From Porphyridium purpureum (taxonomy: Eukaryota > Rhodophyta > Bangiophyceae > Porphyridiales > Porphyridiaceae), in contig VRMN01000003.1 in NCBI GenBank assembly GCA_008690995.1, positions 496,001 through 560,000 of the forward strand: DNA of 64,000 nucleotides, given 5' to 3'. Below the pieces are notes generated by a model. That model saw only the letters and a list, made by a program, of their open reading frames with translations, was not told where the DNA came from and made no database searches. Positions 1 to 9,783 of this stretch are shown here, piece after piece. The position numbers and the translations under genes are program-made. Position 1 is the stretch's first letter, and each line of letters starts with the position of its first letter.

Positions 1-78
1 GAAGCAATAAGCGCTGCCATGCTTCGTGATGACGAGCCCCTTCACCCGAGTTCCAACACGTATACCACAGAAGAATAG
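1..78 (+). CDS. possible 3' end of an upstream gene (partial)
   Basis: Frame 1 is open from the first base of the window to a TAG at 76-78, giving 25 residues that end in Tyr-Thr-Thr-Glu-Glu. The other two forward frames close within 30 bases. This may be the C-terminus of a gene that begins outside the window. An open run of 25 codons can easily occur by chance, and the fragment is too short to identify. Confidence 0.25.
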   Translation, partial: EAISAAMLRDDEPLHPSSNTYTTEE

Positions 79-515
79 TTTCCTTCCAATGACCACACTA
101 AACCAGCCTTGGCTCTGTAAAGCTTTTCATGAATCCAACAAGGCCGAAAGCTCGCAAAGCTGACCTGCATGAGCGTTGCGCGACTGTATCCTGTGTGGCA
201 TGTGCATGCACAGTTGCGTGCGGGGAGAACCAGGCAGGCCTCACGGACAAAAGGCGTGGCGTTAGGTAGTCATATTTGCATGCATACAGCCAAAAAAAAG
301 AGGATGCGGCTGCTCTAGACCAACCAGCCACCCCTGTCATTGGGTCCATTCCACGGGGCTGGCTCGCACACCCGCGTTCTCCAAGCCTCGGAGGCCGACC
401 TGGTGCCACCCTCGCGACTTGGCGGCAAACATGGACTCTCACTTGTCGGTCTTCTCACTGTACCGCGTTGCGTCTGATCGTGACGCAAGCGCAAGTCGCT
501 GGTCGAAGATGAGAT
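79..515. other. intergenic, upstream of GT92 gene
   Basis: This interval precedes the glycosyltransferase gene. Short open frames occur on both strands, but their composition is not protein-like. No TATA box or repeat stands out. It presumably holds the promoter and 5' leader of the downstream gene. Confidence 0.4.
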
Positions 516-3500
516 GTGCGGGATTCGGTGAAAAGCATGAAAGTGAGATGGCTCATCATCGTTGTTTCTGCGGTATTTGCGGCTCTCGCACTGCTGCAGT
601 GGACGCATGTGCGCGAACACATCACCGTGCTGGGTCGGTCGGCGGACATTCCGCTCGCAGGCCCCGAAGCACATGCTCAAACTAGACGGCCTCGCACGGA
701 CAGCGATGTCGCGCGCGCGGTAGCTTCACGATCTGGAGAAGCAGGACATGTGGAACGGCGGGAGGCACGGAAGGAGCCACTGTCAGTGGACGAACTGGCC
801 AGGTTAGACGCTGAAGCACAAATTCAGCTGGACACACGGGAGTTACCGCCGCGATTCCTGGAACAACCGCCAGACACGTCCATTCGGATACGAGCGACCA
901 GCAACACATCGGCAGAAGGACCTGCAGATACCACGTGTACTAGCGATCAGCAGCTGAGTGAGTGGGGACCGTTTGCAGAATGGAATCGCGGACAGCATAA
1001 ACTGTTTGTAGTTGAGACATACTTGTTGCGGACAGCGTCGTCACCAAGCGACAGTGCCGATGGTTTGGCTAGCAAGACGGAACCAGTGGCCGTATCGCCC
1101 GCATTTATCATCAAGTATCGGGGCCCATTTCAGGCCAGCAATCATTCGTGGCTCAATGTGGGCCTTCCCTTTGAACTACACCTTTCAGAAGTCTCCGACG
1201 AGGATCGATCAAGGAATAATGCTAGTGTCACTTCGGTGATCCCCTGTCGAATCCAACCACCACCGCTACAGAAGGGAGATCCAGACAATGATTTTGAGAC
1301 TTGGTATTCTTACCGATGCGGAACCGTGTGGCTCGAGTCGTCATCACAAGATGTGAGGCTCAGTGCGAGACTTGCACTGCGCGATCTTCAGACACTGCAA
1401 TTGCTGGCCCGAGACTTTTTGGTGATGATGAATGCCGATCTAACGCTTTGCGAATGGGACGAACGCGTGGGTATTCTCCCACTACCAAAGAAGCGCGTCA
1501 AGTTTGGCTTGGCCACACTCATCAAGGCCGATTTTACACCTAAACTCAGCTTTGAAGAGATGGACCGTACCGTGCGTGATCGGCTTGCGGAGTGGATTGC
1601 GTACAACATCTACTTGGGATTCGAGTTCATATCCATTTATGTAGACGGAGAGTGCGACGCGTCTATACGAGACCTGTTGCGCCCATTCACTCTCGCGGGC
1701 GTAGCTCAGTGCACATCGACATATCGGGTGCATGTGCGCGAAGATCACGAGTACATGCCACGCGATCGGGTCAAGGCGTGGAGGGACGCAATCCGCCATC
1801 ACCAGCGCACTGTTTTTTCCATGCATGTCGAACGGTACCGGGAATACATTCAATACATGAGCTTTATGGATCCTGACGAGTTTCTAGTCATTTCGCAAAG
1901 GGTTCACTCGAGCGAATCAGACTGGAAAACAAAGCCGCCCTTGGCAAGCTTGGAGGATACTTGGAATGCGCACTACAAAAATGCGTGCTCGCTTCGCGCC
2001 ACTTGGATGTATCTGGAGCCCACTTACAATGGGACTGCGACTCTGACGCCATCGTCCAGTAGCAATGTTGCACCACTTTTGACCGAAATCTATACAACTC
2101 AGCGATACAAATACGCAAGGGGTCGCGGCAACAGCAAGGCAATCTTCATAGCCTCTGATGCGTCCAGCTACGTGAACCAGCATGGTCCCTTCGGCTTTTC
2201 TTCGAGTACACGAATTGAAAGGGATCTCAAACCGAAAGATGGCTACATTGCGCATTTGCGTTTCCCCAAAAATAAGAGAGGCATGGAGTTCAATTTGCTT
2301 CCCACGCCGGTCCTTGTTGAGGACTTGAAGCTCCTGAATACGCAGATCCGTTTGGTCCTGGAACATTTCAATGATACTTTTGCAGCAGTGCAACCACAGT
2401 CATTGAAAGCTAGTGCTGGCAAAGATTCTCTGGAGCTCTTGCCGAGCACCTCGAGTAGCGGCGCCTTTCTCGATCCTCTGCAAGCGAGCGACCGAGGCGC
2501 AGGCATCGAACTGTCTGTAAGTCATTTGGTGCAGAATGCCAGTACCAGTTATACCTTTTCTGCCGATCCATTCCGATTTCGAGACGACCTTTTCCATCAG
2601 ACAGTGATCAATCGCACCTCTATAAGAGTGCCATTTACGTCGGGTAGTACTGGAATGATGCAAACTGAGACACCGAGTATGCCTTGTATGAGTGCGCGTG
2701 AAGCAGCAGAAATGGAACCGCTCATGGTATGGGGAGAGGCAAGTGAGCACCAACGCGCAATCTTTTTATTGGACATGTACTTGGTACGAGTTCAGAACGA
2801 CACCAGGGTACGCACTGGAGACATGTCCGTTCATTTTCTCATCAAGTACAGGGGTCCCTTTCAGGACAGCCCATATTCTTGGTTGAACCAGGGCTTGCCT
2901 TTTCGCGTTGGCTTGGGAGTGCGCGGCGAAGAATCGCTAGCCTGTCACATAGATCCGCCACCGCTTGGCTACGACGGCGAGATCGAAGTCATGCACGAGA
3001 CCTGGTTCACCTACCACTGCGATTCATTTTCTTTTGCAGGTGAAGCGGGCACGTCGCACGTTGGAGTTCTTGTGAACGCCAGTCTATTTTTATCCGAGCT
3101 GGACTTGGCTTTTCTTTCGATGCTCGAGCCGACTTTGTGGATGACCAGGACAGCCAGAAACCTGTCAATCTGCGAGCACGCGAGCGCAGAATCTGCACGT
3201 TTTTCTCATCTTTCAAGTGAAGGCATGCCCAATGCTTTGGTCACGATGATTGCGCCTGAGTACCAGACGAATTCACAGGACAGTGTTCGGACACAGCCTT
3301 CGTCTCTTCAGCGGATTCCAGAGTGGCTTGCGTACCATTTGGACCTGGGTTTCGATTTGATCACTGTGTATGTAGATGACGGTGATCTGTCAGAGGTTGC
3401 GCGCCAGTTGGAAAGCTTTATACAGACGCAGCACGTGCGTCTAATGCCGTCTTTTCGAAACCATGTTTTGTCAGAGGTCGCGCCAACATGGCAGCGCATG

Positions 3501-4151
3501 AGCAATGTGACCGGAGAGGTGCTTCGGAAGCGGGACCATCAGCGGACGGTGTTCTCAGCGCATGTGGACCGTTATGGACTTGATCACGAGGTGATGATGT
3601 TCCTCGACGTGGACGAGTTTTTGTTCATCAACGCGACAGGTCTGGTTCTAAATACTGGGAAGTCATCGAAAGAGCTCGCTGGACATGAGAGAGCTCTAGA
3701 CTGGCTGATTGCAACGTATTTGCCCCCTCCAAGTCCCAGGGCCAAGATCCCGTGCCAAGTGCGTTTGCGGTGGTGGCATCACGAGATGAACTCGACGGAC
3801 CCTGACGCACCACTGCTGCAATCCATCACTGCACGGTATTCTCTCCGGAGGCAAGCACCGTGGGCGGCACAAAGAGGCACATCCAAGGCGTTGTTTCGAA
3901 CCAGACTAAGCACCTCGTACGCTAACCAGCATGGTGTGTACAAGTTTTCAACTCGACGCTGTACGACGCATCGATACGTTAATGCGGCGCGCGATGGATA
4001 TATCGCACACCTGCGACCGTCCAAGCAAGGCCCCGGCGCACTCACCCGCAACGCGCTCGAGGCATTCGACCATTCGGACTTTCTCCGCGCGGTCAAACGC
4101 GCGGCTGAGCATCACGGAATTCGCTCCAACAAGACCCAAAATGTACAGTGA
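516..4151 (+). CDS. tandem-domain GT92 (DUF23) glycosyltransferase, Golgi type II
   Basis: This 1211-residue protein is a probable Golgi glycosyltransferase. A basic start and a hydrophobic signal anchor (about residues 9-28) predict a type II membrane protein with a lumenal body. The body holds two homologous GT92/DUF23 units, roughly residues 150-640 and 720-1205. Each contains a KYRGPF motif, an EW(I/L)AY helix followed by a YVD strand, an HQRTVFS motif, an acidic metal/nucleotide-sugar motif (DPDEF near residue 452; DVDEF near 1031), a G(N/T)SKA motif and a final (V/A)NQHG plus GYIAHLR motif. GT92 members usually carry one such unit, so this is an internal duplication within one chain. 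Both acidic motifs are intact, so both units could be active. Known family members add galactose to N-glycans or other glycans; the substrate here cannot be read from sequence. An alternative start is Met8 (537). Confidence 0.88.
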   Translation: MRDSVKSMKVRWLIIVVSAVFAALALLQWTHVREHITVLGRSADIPLAGPEAHAQTRRPRTDSDVARAVASRSGEAGHVERREARKEPLSVDELARLDAEAQIQLDTRELPPRFLEQPPDTSIRIRATSNTSAEGPADTTCTSDQQLSEWGPFAEWNRGQHKLFVVETYLLRTASSPSDSADGLASKTEPVAVSPAFIIKYRGPFQASNHSWLNVGLPFELHLSEVSDEDRSRNNASVTSVIPCRIQPPPLQKGDPDNDFETWYSYRCGTVWLESSSQDVRLSARLALRDLQTLQLLARDFLVMMNADLTLCEWDERVGILPLPKKRVKFGLATLIKADFTPKLSFEEMDRTVRDRLAEWIAYNIYLGFEFISIYVDGECDASIRDLLRPFTLAGVAQCTSTYRVHVREDHEYMPRDRVKAWRDAIRHHQRTVFSMHVERYREYIQYMSFMDPDEFLVISQRVHSSESDWKTKPPLASLEDTWNAHYKNACSLRATWMYLEPTYNGTATLTPSSSSNVAPLLTEIYTTQRYKYARGRGNSKAIFIASDASSYVNQHGPFGFSSSTRIERDLKPKDGYIAHLRFPKNKRGMEFNLLPTPVLVEDLKLLNTQIRLVLEHFNDTFAAVQPQSLKASAGKDSLELLPSTSSSGAFLDPLQASDRGAGIELSVSHLVQNASTSYTFSADPFRFRDDLFHQTVINRTSIRVPFTSGSTGMMQTETPSMPCMSAREAAEMEPLMVWGEASEHQRAIFLLDMYLVRVQNDTRVRTGDMSVHFLIKYRGPFQDSPYSWLNQGLPFRVGLGVRGEESLACHIDPPPLGYDGEIEVMHETWFTYHCDSFSFAGEAGTSHVGVLVNASLFLSELDLAFLSMLEPTLWMTRTARNLSICEHASAESARFSHLSSEGMPNALVTMIAPEYQTNSQDSVRTQPSSLQRIPEWLAYHLDLGFDLITVYVDDGDLSEVARQLESFIQTQHVRLMPSFRNHVLSEVAPTWQRMSNVTGEVLRKRDHQRTVFSAHVDRYGLDHEVMMFLDVDEFLFINATGLVLNTGKSSKELAGHERALDWLIATYLPPPSPRAKIPCQVRLRWWHHEMNSTDPDAPLLQSITARYSLRRQAPWAAQRGTSKALFRTRLSTSYANQHGVYKFSTRRCTTHRYVNAARDGYIAHLRPSKQGPGALTRNALEAFDHSDFLRAVKRAAEHHGIRSNKTQNVQ

Positions 4152-4301
4152 TGGTTGTGGGAAGTACAGTAAATGCTTAGGTGAAACAGCGAGTCGACTT
4201 GTAGCCGCGCAGCTGTCGGGTTGCGGAGCAACACGCGACACGCGCGACGACGAGCGGCGCGAAGCGACCGGAAACGTAAGTAACGCCTGATCCCAGCCGA
4301 T

Positions 4302-5585
4302 ATGAGCGCATACGATCCAGGCGATCGAGGTGGCGGATACTACTCCCGCCCGGCTGGTCGTTACAATGAGGTGTTTGACGGAAAGCAGTTGCGCAAGGCG
4401 GTGCAGCGCCGCACAATCGATTACAATGCAAGTTCGCTCAAGTGGTTGGTGGACCGCCCACGAAAGACGCGCGCGAGAGAGTACCCAAGCATTCTTCCAC
4501 GAACTGAGTATGCGCTGAATCTGTACCCGCCGAGCGCGCCGTGCATGAAGGCAAACTCGGTGACCAGTGTGTGCACCAAGTTTGTGCACAGCAGCGTGAA
4601 CAAGCCGCGATGTCCGATCAATTCGTGTGCGTGGACGCCAGAGGGAAAGAGACTCATTACCGGCGCAGCGACGGGAGAATTCACGCTGTGGCATGGCTTG
4701 ACATTCAACTTTGAAACAATTCTGCAGGCACATTCGTCGGCAGTGCGGGTGATTCAGTGGAGCCGAAACGCGTACTGGATGGTCACGGGAGATCAACAAG
4801 GCGTCATCAAGTACTGGCAAGGGAATATGAACAACCTCAAGGCATTTCAAGCCCATTCAGAGGCCATTCGTGACGTGAGCTTTTCGGCAACAGACCTCAA
4901 GTTTGCGACGTGCTCGGATGACGGTGTGATTAAAGTATGGGATTTCGAGCTCGTACAAGAGGAGAACGTTCTGAAGGGGCACGGATGGGACGTGCGGTGT
5001 GTTGACTGGCACCCGAGCTATCCGATTCTTGCGTCGGGATCAAAGGACGCACTTGTCAAGCTGTGGGATGCAAAGTCCGGCAAGTGCCTCACAACGCTGC
5101 ACGGACATAAGAATATGGTGGTCAAAACGCAGTGGAATCATAATGGGAACTGGTTGGTAACGGGTTCTCGGGACCAGCTGATCAAAATGTTTGATATACG
5201 CATGATGAAGGAGATCATGACATTCCGCGGGCACAAGAAAGAGGTGACCTCCTTGAGCTGGCATCCCGTGCACGAGGACCTTTTCGCATCTGGTGGATGG
5301 GACGGTGCATTGTACTTTTGGCAGGTGGGTCAGGATGAGCCAGTTGCTTGCGTGGCAAACGCCCACCAGTCGTCGATTTGGGACATCGATTGGCACCCGT
5401 GCGGCCACATGCTTGTATCCGCCAGTGGTGACCACACGACCAAGTTTTGGACGCGGAACCGGCCGGGCGAAGGGAAGGACATGATGAGCGACTTTAGTTA
5501 CGGAGATGCCACTGGCGCAGACAACCCCGGCGGCGCTGTGGGTGAGAGGAGACAAGATGGTCGCGAATTTGCCAACAGGTATTGA
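4302..5585 (+). CDS. WDR33: WD40 polyadenylation factor WDR33/Pfs2/FY
   Basis: This 427-residue protein is the WD-repeat subunit of the nuclear cleavage and polyadenylation complex. It is called Pfs2 in yeast, FY in plants and WDR33 in animals, where it helps recognise the AAUAAA signal. The N-terminal signature typical of this family is present (FDGKQLRKAVQRRTIDYN, then SLKWLVDRPRKTR). It is followed by seven WD repeats with regular WH/SD dipeptides such as KVWDFE, KLWDAK, KMFDIR and KFWTRN. The long Pro/Gly-rich C-terminal tail of animal WDR33 is absent, so the protein resembles the compact yeast form. The ATG at 4302 matches the conserved start. A GTAAGT lies about 25 bases upstream but has no credible acceptor. 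Confidence 0.95.
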   Translation: MSAYDPGDRGGGYYSRPAGRYNEVFDGKQLRKAVQRRTIDYNASSLKWLVDRPRKTRAREYPSILPRTEYALNLYPPSAPCMKANSVTSVCTKFVHSSVNKPRCPINSCAWTPEGKRLITGAATGEFTLWHGLTFNFETILQAHSSAVRVIQWSRNAYWMVTGDQQGVIKYWQGNMNNLKAFQAHSEAIRDVSFSATDLKFATCSDDGVIKVWDFELVQEENVLKGHGWDVRCVDWHPSYPILASGSKDALVKLWDAKSGKCLTTLHGHKNMVVKTQWNHNGNWLVTGSRDQLIKMFDIRMMKEIMTFRGHKKEVTSLSWHPVHEDLFASGGWDGALYFWQVGQDEPVACVANAHQSSIWDIDWHPCGHMLVSASGDHTTKFWTRNRPGEGKDMMSDFSYGDATGADNPGGAVGERRQDGREFANRY

Positions 5586-5617
5586 AATTACTCTCATGAT
5601 GTAACGTAAATATTTAA

Positions 5618-5635
5618 AGAGAGAGAGAGAGAGAG
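5618..5635. repeat. (AG)9 microsatellite
   Basis: A perfect AG dinucleotide run lies in the short interval between the convergent WDR33 and bS21c genes, just after the WDR33 stop codon. It is probably in the 3' untranslated region. Confidence 0.9.
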
Positions 5636-5840
5636 GACACATTCGGTGACCGAGAAGATCAAGTCGAAACTTTATCGCCCTACATACTATCTAGTCAAGA
5701 GCGACACGAGCTGTGTCGTTTGCTCGAAAGCACCTATTCGCCTCAAACGTTCAAAACACAGCCGCGCCTATCGCTTTCAATCCGCGTTTCCCGTTCTCAA
5801 AGAGCGGCGCTCACTGAGCAACGTCAAACTGCTTCGACAG

Positions 5841-6182
5841 TTACTGCTCCATTCCACGCAGCAGCTTGGCAATGGCCTTTTTGCGCTTGATGGAGGCGTT
5901 GAACTTTTGCTTCTGCAGGCTCGGCGGCTCGTAATACCTTCGGTTCCTGATCTCCATGAGATGACCCGACTTGAGCACCTCTCGCTTAAATCTACGAATA
6001 GCCATCTCGACGGGCTCGCCGTCGTTCACGTGCACGACGACGCGCACCATGTTCAACGCGGCCTTTCCGGCGCTGCGCACCGGCGCCGCGACGGGCGTCG
6101 GCAGGGCCGTCCCGCACACGCTCTGCGCCTTGGTCGCCGCCGACACCTTGGCTGCCGCCACACCCTGCACAAACGCCGCCAT
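5841..6182 (-). CDS. RPS21: plastid ribosomal protein bS21c, nuclear-encoded
   Basis: The 113-residue product is the small-subunit ribosomal protein bS21 with a plastid transit peptide. Residues 1 to about 45 are rich in Ala, Ser, Thr and Lys with Phe at position 4, as in red algal transit peptides. The mature part begins near the internal Met45 and has the bS21 core VHVNDGEPVEMAIRRFKREV followed by the basic RNRRYYEPPS segment and a Lys-rich C-terminus. bS21 has a bacterial or plastid origin and has no cytosolic counterpart in eukaryotes. The stop codon lies 255 bp from that of the convergent WDR33 gene. Confidence 0.93.
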   Translation of the reverse strand: MAAFVQGVAAAKVSAATKAQSVCGTALPTPVAAPVRSAGKAALNMVRVVVHVNDGEPVEMAIRRFKREVLKSGHLMEIRNRRYYEPPSLQKQKFNASIKRKKAIAKLLRGMEQ

Positions 6183-7221
6183 TCTGTCTCCAACGAGTAC
6201 CGCTACAGTTCCTCTCCCGTCCCCAGTCGTTGTCCCTCAACTTTCCGCTCTTTCGTCCTCTTTGTCATACGCCCTTCAACACTCCTCTAATCTACTAGCC
6301 TCCAACCAAGACTCTATCAAATTCCACCTCTTTCAATAGACGCCAGCTCTCAATCTCGTTCAAACCCTGGCGGCCGACGTGCTCCGTATCGCTCCCCCCG
6401 ACTTTTCCACGTCCCGCGCGACAACTGTACATTGAGCGCCAGCGATTCCATCATACAAAAAAACACCCCCAACAACCACGTCAAACCCTGAATCTAACCG
6501 AGCCCAACCCTCAACCTAACCGCGCCACCGCTGTACCGCTCGCTTGTGTAGCGTCAGGCATTCCACATCATCGCTGTACCTCTCTATTTATTTTTGCGTC
6601 TGTGCAGCCCGCGCTCTTTTTGTGTGCGTGCGGCACGGATTTCCGGCTCCGTGTGGCTGTGTGCCGTGTGCTGTACTGCGACAACGCGCGCACTTGCACA
6701 CAAGCAGCCAGGCCGTGTCCGCCTCCCGCTTCTCATACCAAAAAGGGGCTGTTTGAACAGACAGGCACGTCCGAGCGCGCGTGCGGGCTTTTTATTTTTT
6801 TGGTTTTTGGTTGCGCTCGTAGTGGGTTTCACCCAGACGTGAATACAAAGAACGCCCAGTAGTAGCAGTAGTAAGAAGAAGATGAGGTGGGCGTGCGGGT
6901 TTCTCATACTTTAAGTGTTTTGAGTTTTGGGGGTTCTGAGGAGTATGAGAGCCGGTCAGTCAAAGACGCAGAGCAGGAGTGGCGGCGTGCGGGAGCGTGA
7001 ATGTGAATCGGAGTGATATCGAACCGCGCCGCGAGAGAACAAGCTGACGCCGAGAGGTCAGGGAGCGCGCCCGCTTATCCCCCTCACCGTTTCTCAGCCC
7101 TGCTGCGCGACCGCACGGAGAAGGCTTGGATACGACGGAGCACGAGGGGCTGCGCGGCGTGGGAAGGGCGAGGTAAAGCGTTGGGGCGGAAGTGAAGGTA
7201 GGGCGCGGACGGCTGGGCATC
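6183..7221. other. intergenic, divergent promoter region
   Basis: About 1 kb separates the start codons of plastid bS21c (minus) and PP2A (plus), so it should hold both promoters. It is pyrimidine-rich near 6190-6340 and contains T-rich runs near 6590 and 6790 and an AGT/AAG trinucleotide patch near 6858-6885. No gene is supported. Confidence 0.5.
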
Positions 7222-8160
7222 ATGGCCGCGACAACGTTATCCAATGGGAATGTGGACGCATTCATGACCCAATTGATGGCGGAGAATTGCAAGCCTTTGG
7301 TCGAGGATGAGGTCAAGGCCTTGTGCGATCGCGCGCGCGAGATCCTCACCGAGGAATCGAATGTACAAGCCGTGGCGTGCCCCGTTACGGTCTGTGGCGA
7401 TATCCACGGACAGTTCCATGACTTGCTGGAGCTCTTCCGCATCGGCGGAACGTGTCCAGACACAAATTACCTTTTCATGGGCGACTATGTCGACCGCGGC
7501 TACTATTCGGTTGAGACCGTGACCGCGCTCGTGTGCCTCAAGGTGCGGTACCCGCATCGCGTGACGATTCTCCGCGGCAACCATGAGTCCCGTCAAATCA
7601 CGCAGGTATATGGCTTCTACGACGAGTGTCTGCGCAAATATGGAAACGCGAATGTGTGGAAGTACTTTACTGACATGTTTGACTATCTGCCACTGACAGC
7701 GCTGATCGAGAGCACGATCTTCTGTCTGCACGGTGGGCTCTCGCCATCGATTGACAATCTGGATCAGATTCGTGCGCTCGATCGCGTGCAGGAAGTCCCG
7801 CACGAGGGACCCATGTGCGACCTTTTGTGGTCTGACCCGGACGACCGCTGCGGGTGGGGTATCTCCCCTCGCGGTGCGGGCTACACGTTCGGGCAGGATA
7901 TCTCGGATCAGTTCAACCATCAAAACAACGTGACGCTCGTTGCGCGCGCTCACCAGCTGGTCATGGAAGGGTATAACTGGTGTCATGATCGAAATGTTGT
8001 CACAATCTTTTCGGCGCCAAACTATTGCTATCGCTGCGGAAACCAGGCGGCAATCATGGAACTCGATGAAAACAAGAACTACACCTTTTTGCAGTTTGAC
8101 CCGGCGCCGCGCCGTGGGGAGGATACAGTCTCAAAAAGGAGCCCCGATTACTTTTTGTGA
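7222..8160 (+). CDS. PP2AC: protein phosphatase 2A catalytic subunit
   Basis: This 312-residue protein is the catalytic subunit of Ser/Thr phosphatase PP2A. It carries the metal-binding motifs of the PPP family in order: GDIHGQ, GDYVDRG and GNHE, followed by LHGGLSP and the [11 protein letters not shown] loop. Length and sequence fit PP2A rather than PP4 or PP6. The C-terminus is SPDYFL, where most PP2A subunits have TPDYFL; the Tyr and the carboxymethylated terminal Leu used for holoenzyme assembly are kept, and Ser can replace the phosphorylated Thr. I use the ATG at 7222, which opens the usual N-terminus. An upstream in-frame ATG at 7192 would add ten residues. Confidence 0.96.
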   Translation: MAATTLSNGNVDAFMTQLMAENCKPLVEDEVKALCDRAREILTEESNVQAVACPVTVCGDIHGQFHDLLELFRIGGTCPDTNYLFMGDYVDRGYYSVETVTALVCLKVRYPHRVTILRGNHESRQITQVYGFYDECLRKYGNANVWKYFTDMFDYLPLTALIESTIFCLHGGLSPSIDNLDQIRALDRVQEVPHEGPMCDLLWSDPDDRCGWGISPRGAGYTFGQDISDQFNHQNNVTLVARAHQLVMEGYNWCHDRNVVTIFSAPNYCYRCGNQAAIMELDENKNYTFLQFDPAPRRGEDTVSKRSPDYFL

Positions 8161-8467
8161 AACATGGTTTTCCGTTGCGTATCGCTTGTGGGGATGTCAG
8201 CATAGCGGCTGCACTGGTTTCGTGCTGCCCACGTTTCTTTTCACATTTTCGGGTCTACTTTTGTTCGAAAAGTTAGTTAGGTCTCTTCGTACCGCAGCTC
8301 GGATCTCTGTGAGCTGCTTTGCGTGAGAGCGTTATGACCGCAGCGTGCATCGCGAGCACTCCATAAAATGTGAAAAATTGTTTCCCCCGGATTCTCCCAG
8401 CTTGGTGGCACATTTCAAACGCATAGAAAATTGAAGGAACTTCCCCAGCCGGAAGAAGAAATAGACA
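8161..8467. other. intergenic between convergent genes
   Basis: This 307-bp interval lies between the stop codons of PP2A (plus) and dihydroorotase (minus). It should contain the two 3' untranslated regions. No gene or repeat is visible. Confidence 0.5.
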
Positions 8468-9568
8468 TCACTTCTCGATTCTACTACACGTCCATGCAAC
8501 CTCGTGACCCGCGCGAATCGGAACAATCGCGCTGCCAAGCGGATGAACGGGCACTGAATCCGCTACAGACCGAGCCCGTTTGGCAAGCTTCATGCTGCCT
8601 TTGTTCGGTTCGAGTCCGTAAAACGCTGCGCCGTTCAGACTGCAGAACGCCTCGAGCTTTTCCAGCGCATTCACACTGTCAAATATTTCCGCGTACAGCT
8701 CCATGGCGCATGGAGCGCTGAAAACGCCCGCCGCACACCCTTCCTTCGGCGTGCTCTTGTCCTTTTCCAGGTGAGGCGCTGAATCTGTACCTAGGAAAAA
8801 GCGACCCTTCTCGTTGTGCTTGATAGCGTGCAGGAGCGCAGATCGGTGCTCCTCTGCTTTGAGGACAGGTAGGCAGTACATGTGCGGCCGAAGTCGGCTC
8901 CCTTCAAACAGTGCGGCACGCGTGTACATCAAATGATGACAAGTTAGCGTGCCCGCGATCCGATCCTCTGGAAAGTTGCTCACGAATTCTACCGCTTGCT
9001 TTGTGGTGCAATGCTCCAGAACGACGCGCAGCTTTGGCGCGGCCGCCATAAGGCCAGGTAGCGTCTGCTGCACAAAGTGCGCTTCGCGGTCGAAGGGGTC
9101 GACGTCTTTGGCGGTTGACTCGCCATGGATACAAAGCACAATGCCGCAGTCGGCCATGGCATTCAGCGCAGGATACAAGCCTTCGAGCGACGTCACACCC
9201 GCCGCCGAATTTGTTGTAGCACCGGCTGGGTAGAGCTTGTACGCCTTTACCACTTTCGAAGCAGCTGCCTCCCGCACCATCTCGGGAGTGGTTCCATCTG
9301 TCAAGTACAATGCCATGAGCGGCTCGAAACTTGGCGCATGAGGAACCTCACTTTGGCCACCATGGATTGCAGCCATGATGCGTTCCCGGTACGCAAGTGC
9401 GTCTCGCACCGTCCGCACGGGCGGGTTCAAGTTGGGCATGATCAGCGCGCGTCCAAATTGCGCGGCAGAGATGGGCGCGACGGCTTCTAGCATGGGTCCA
9501 TCACGCAGATGAAGATGAAAGTCATCTGGCGTGCGGATAATCAACGTGTGCTCCGCCCCTGTCTCCAT
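8468..9568 (-). CDS. PYR4: dihydroorotase, class II (PyrC type)
   Basis: The enzyme closes N-carbamoyl-aspartate to dihydroorotate in de novo pyrimidine synthesis. The 366-residue core is of the monofunctional bacterial/plant PyrC type, not the CAD-fused type. Metal and catalytic residues are visible in FHLHLRDG (two His), the lysine of KAYKLYPAGATTNS, CIHGE, LEHCT and the GTDSAPH motif with the catalytic Asp. I chose the ATG at 9568 because it gives the same spacing to the HLHLRDG motif as E. coli PyrC. The frame stays open to an ATG at 9700, which would add 44 residues that could be an organelle targeting peptide. Confidence 0.95.
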   Translation of the reverse strand: METGAEHTLIIRTPDDFHLHLRDGPMLEAVAPISAAQFGRALIMPNLNPPVRTVRDALAYRERIMAAIHGGQSEVPHAPSFEPLMALYLTDGTTPEMVREAAASKVVKAYKLYPAGATTNSAAGVTSLEGLYPALNAMADCGIVLCIHGESTAKDVDPFDREAHFVQQTLPGLMAAAPKLRVVLEHCTTKQAVEFVSNFPEDRIAGTLTCHHLMYTRAALFEGSRLRPHMYCLPVLKAEEHRSALLHAIKHNEKGRFFLGTDSAPHLEKDKSTPKEGCAAGVFSAPCAMELYAEIFDSVNALEKLEAFCSLNGAAFYGLEPNKGSMKLAKRARSVADSVPVHPLGSAIVPIRAGHEVAWTCSRIEK

Positions 9569-9783
9569 ACTTGATGTTAACTCCGCTTGGTTTGCGAACA
9601 AACTTTCATGCTCATCTCTTTCTCCAACCGGCGACACTCGGCATGCGGCAGGGGTGGCCTCAAAAAAGGTTTCTCGCGCAGCATGGCGCCACGGATGCAA
9701 AAGTGTTCAATTAGAGGCCAGTTTTAATTCTCTACTCATGAAGCAGGCGACAGTGTCCAACAGCCACGCGGCGGTGTGCGATC

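Noticed and set aside
1696-1712. tRNA-like start GCGGGCGTAGCTCAGT
   Set aside because: It is inside the GT92 coding sequence and no matching T-arm or acceptor stem follows.
4275-4296. GTAAGT splice donor just before the WDR33 start
   Set aside because: Only about 20 bases lie between it and the nearest AG, too short for an intron, and the WDR33 start is already intact.
3948-4856. 302-codon minus-strand open frame across the GT92-WDR33 junction
   Set aside because: It is antisense to two well-supported genes and has no recognisable domain.
6486-6530. Telomere-like CCCTGAATCTAACC / CAACCTAACC stretch
   Set aside because: Irregular units, only a few copies, and within a promoter interval; not a telomere or clear interstitial repeat.
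8606-8616. T-loop-like GGTTCGAGTCC
   Set aside because: It lies inside the dihydroorotase coding region and the flanking bases do not pair as a T-stem.
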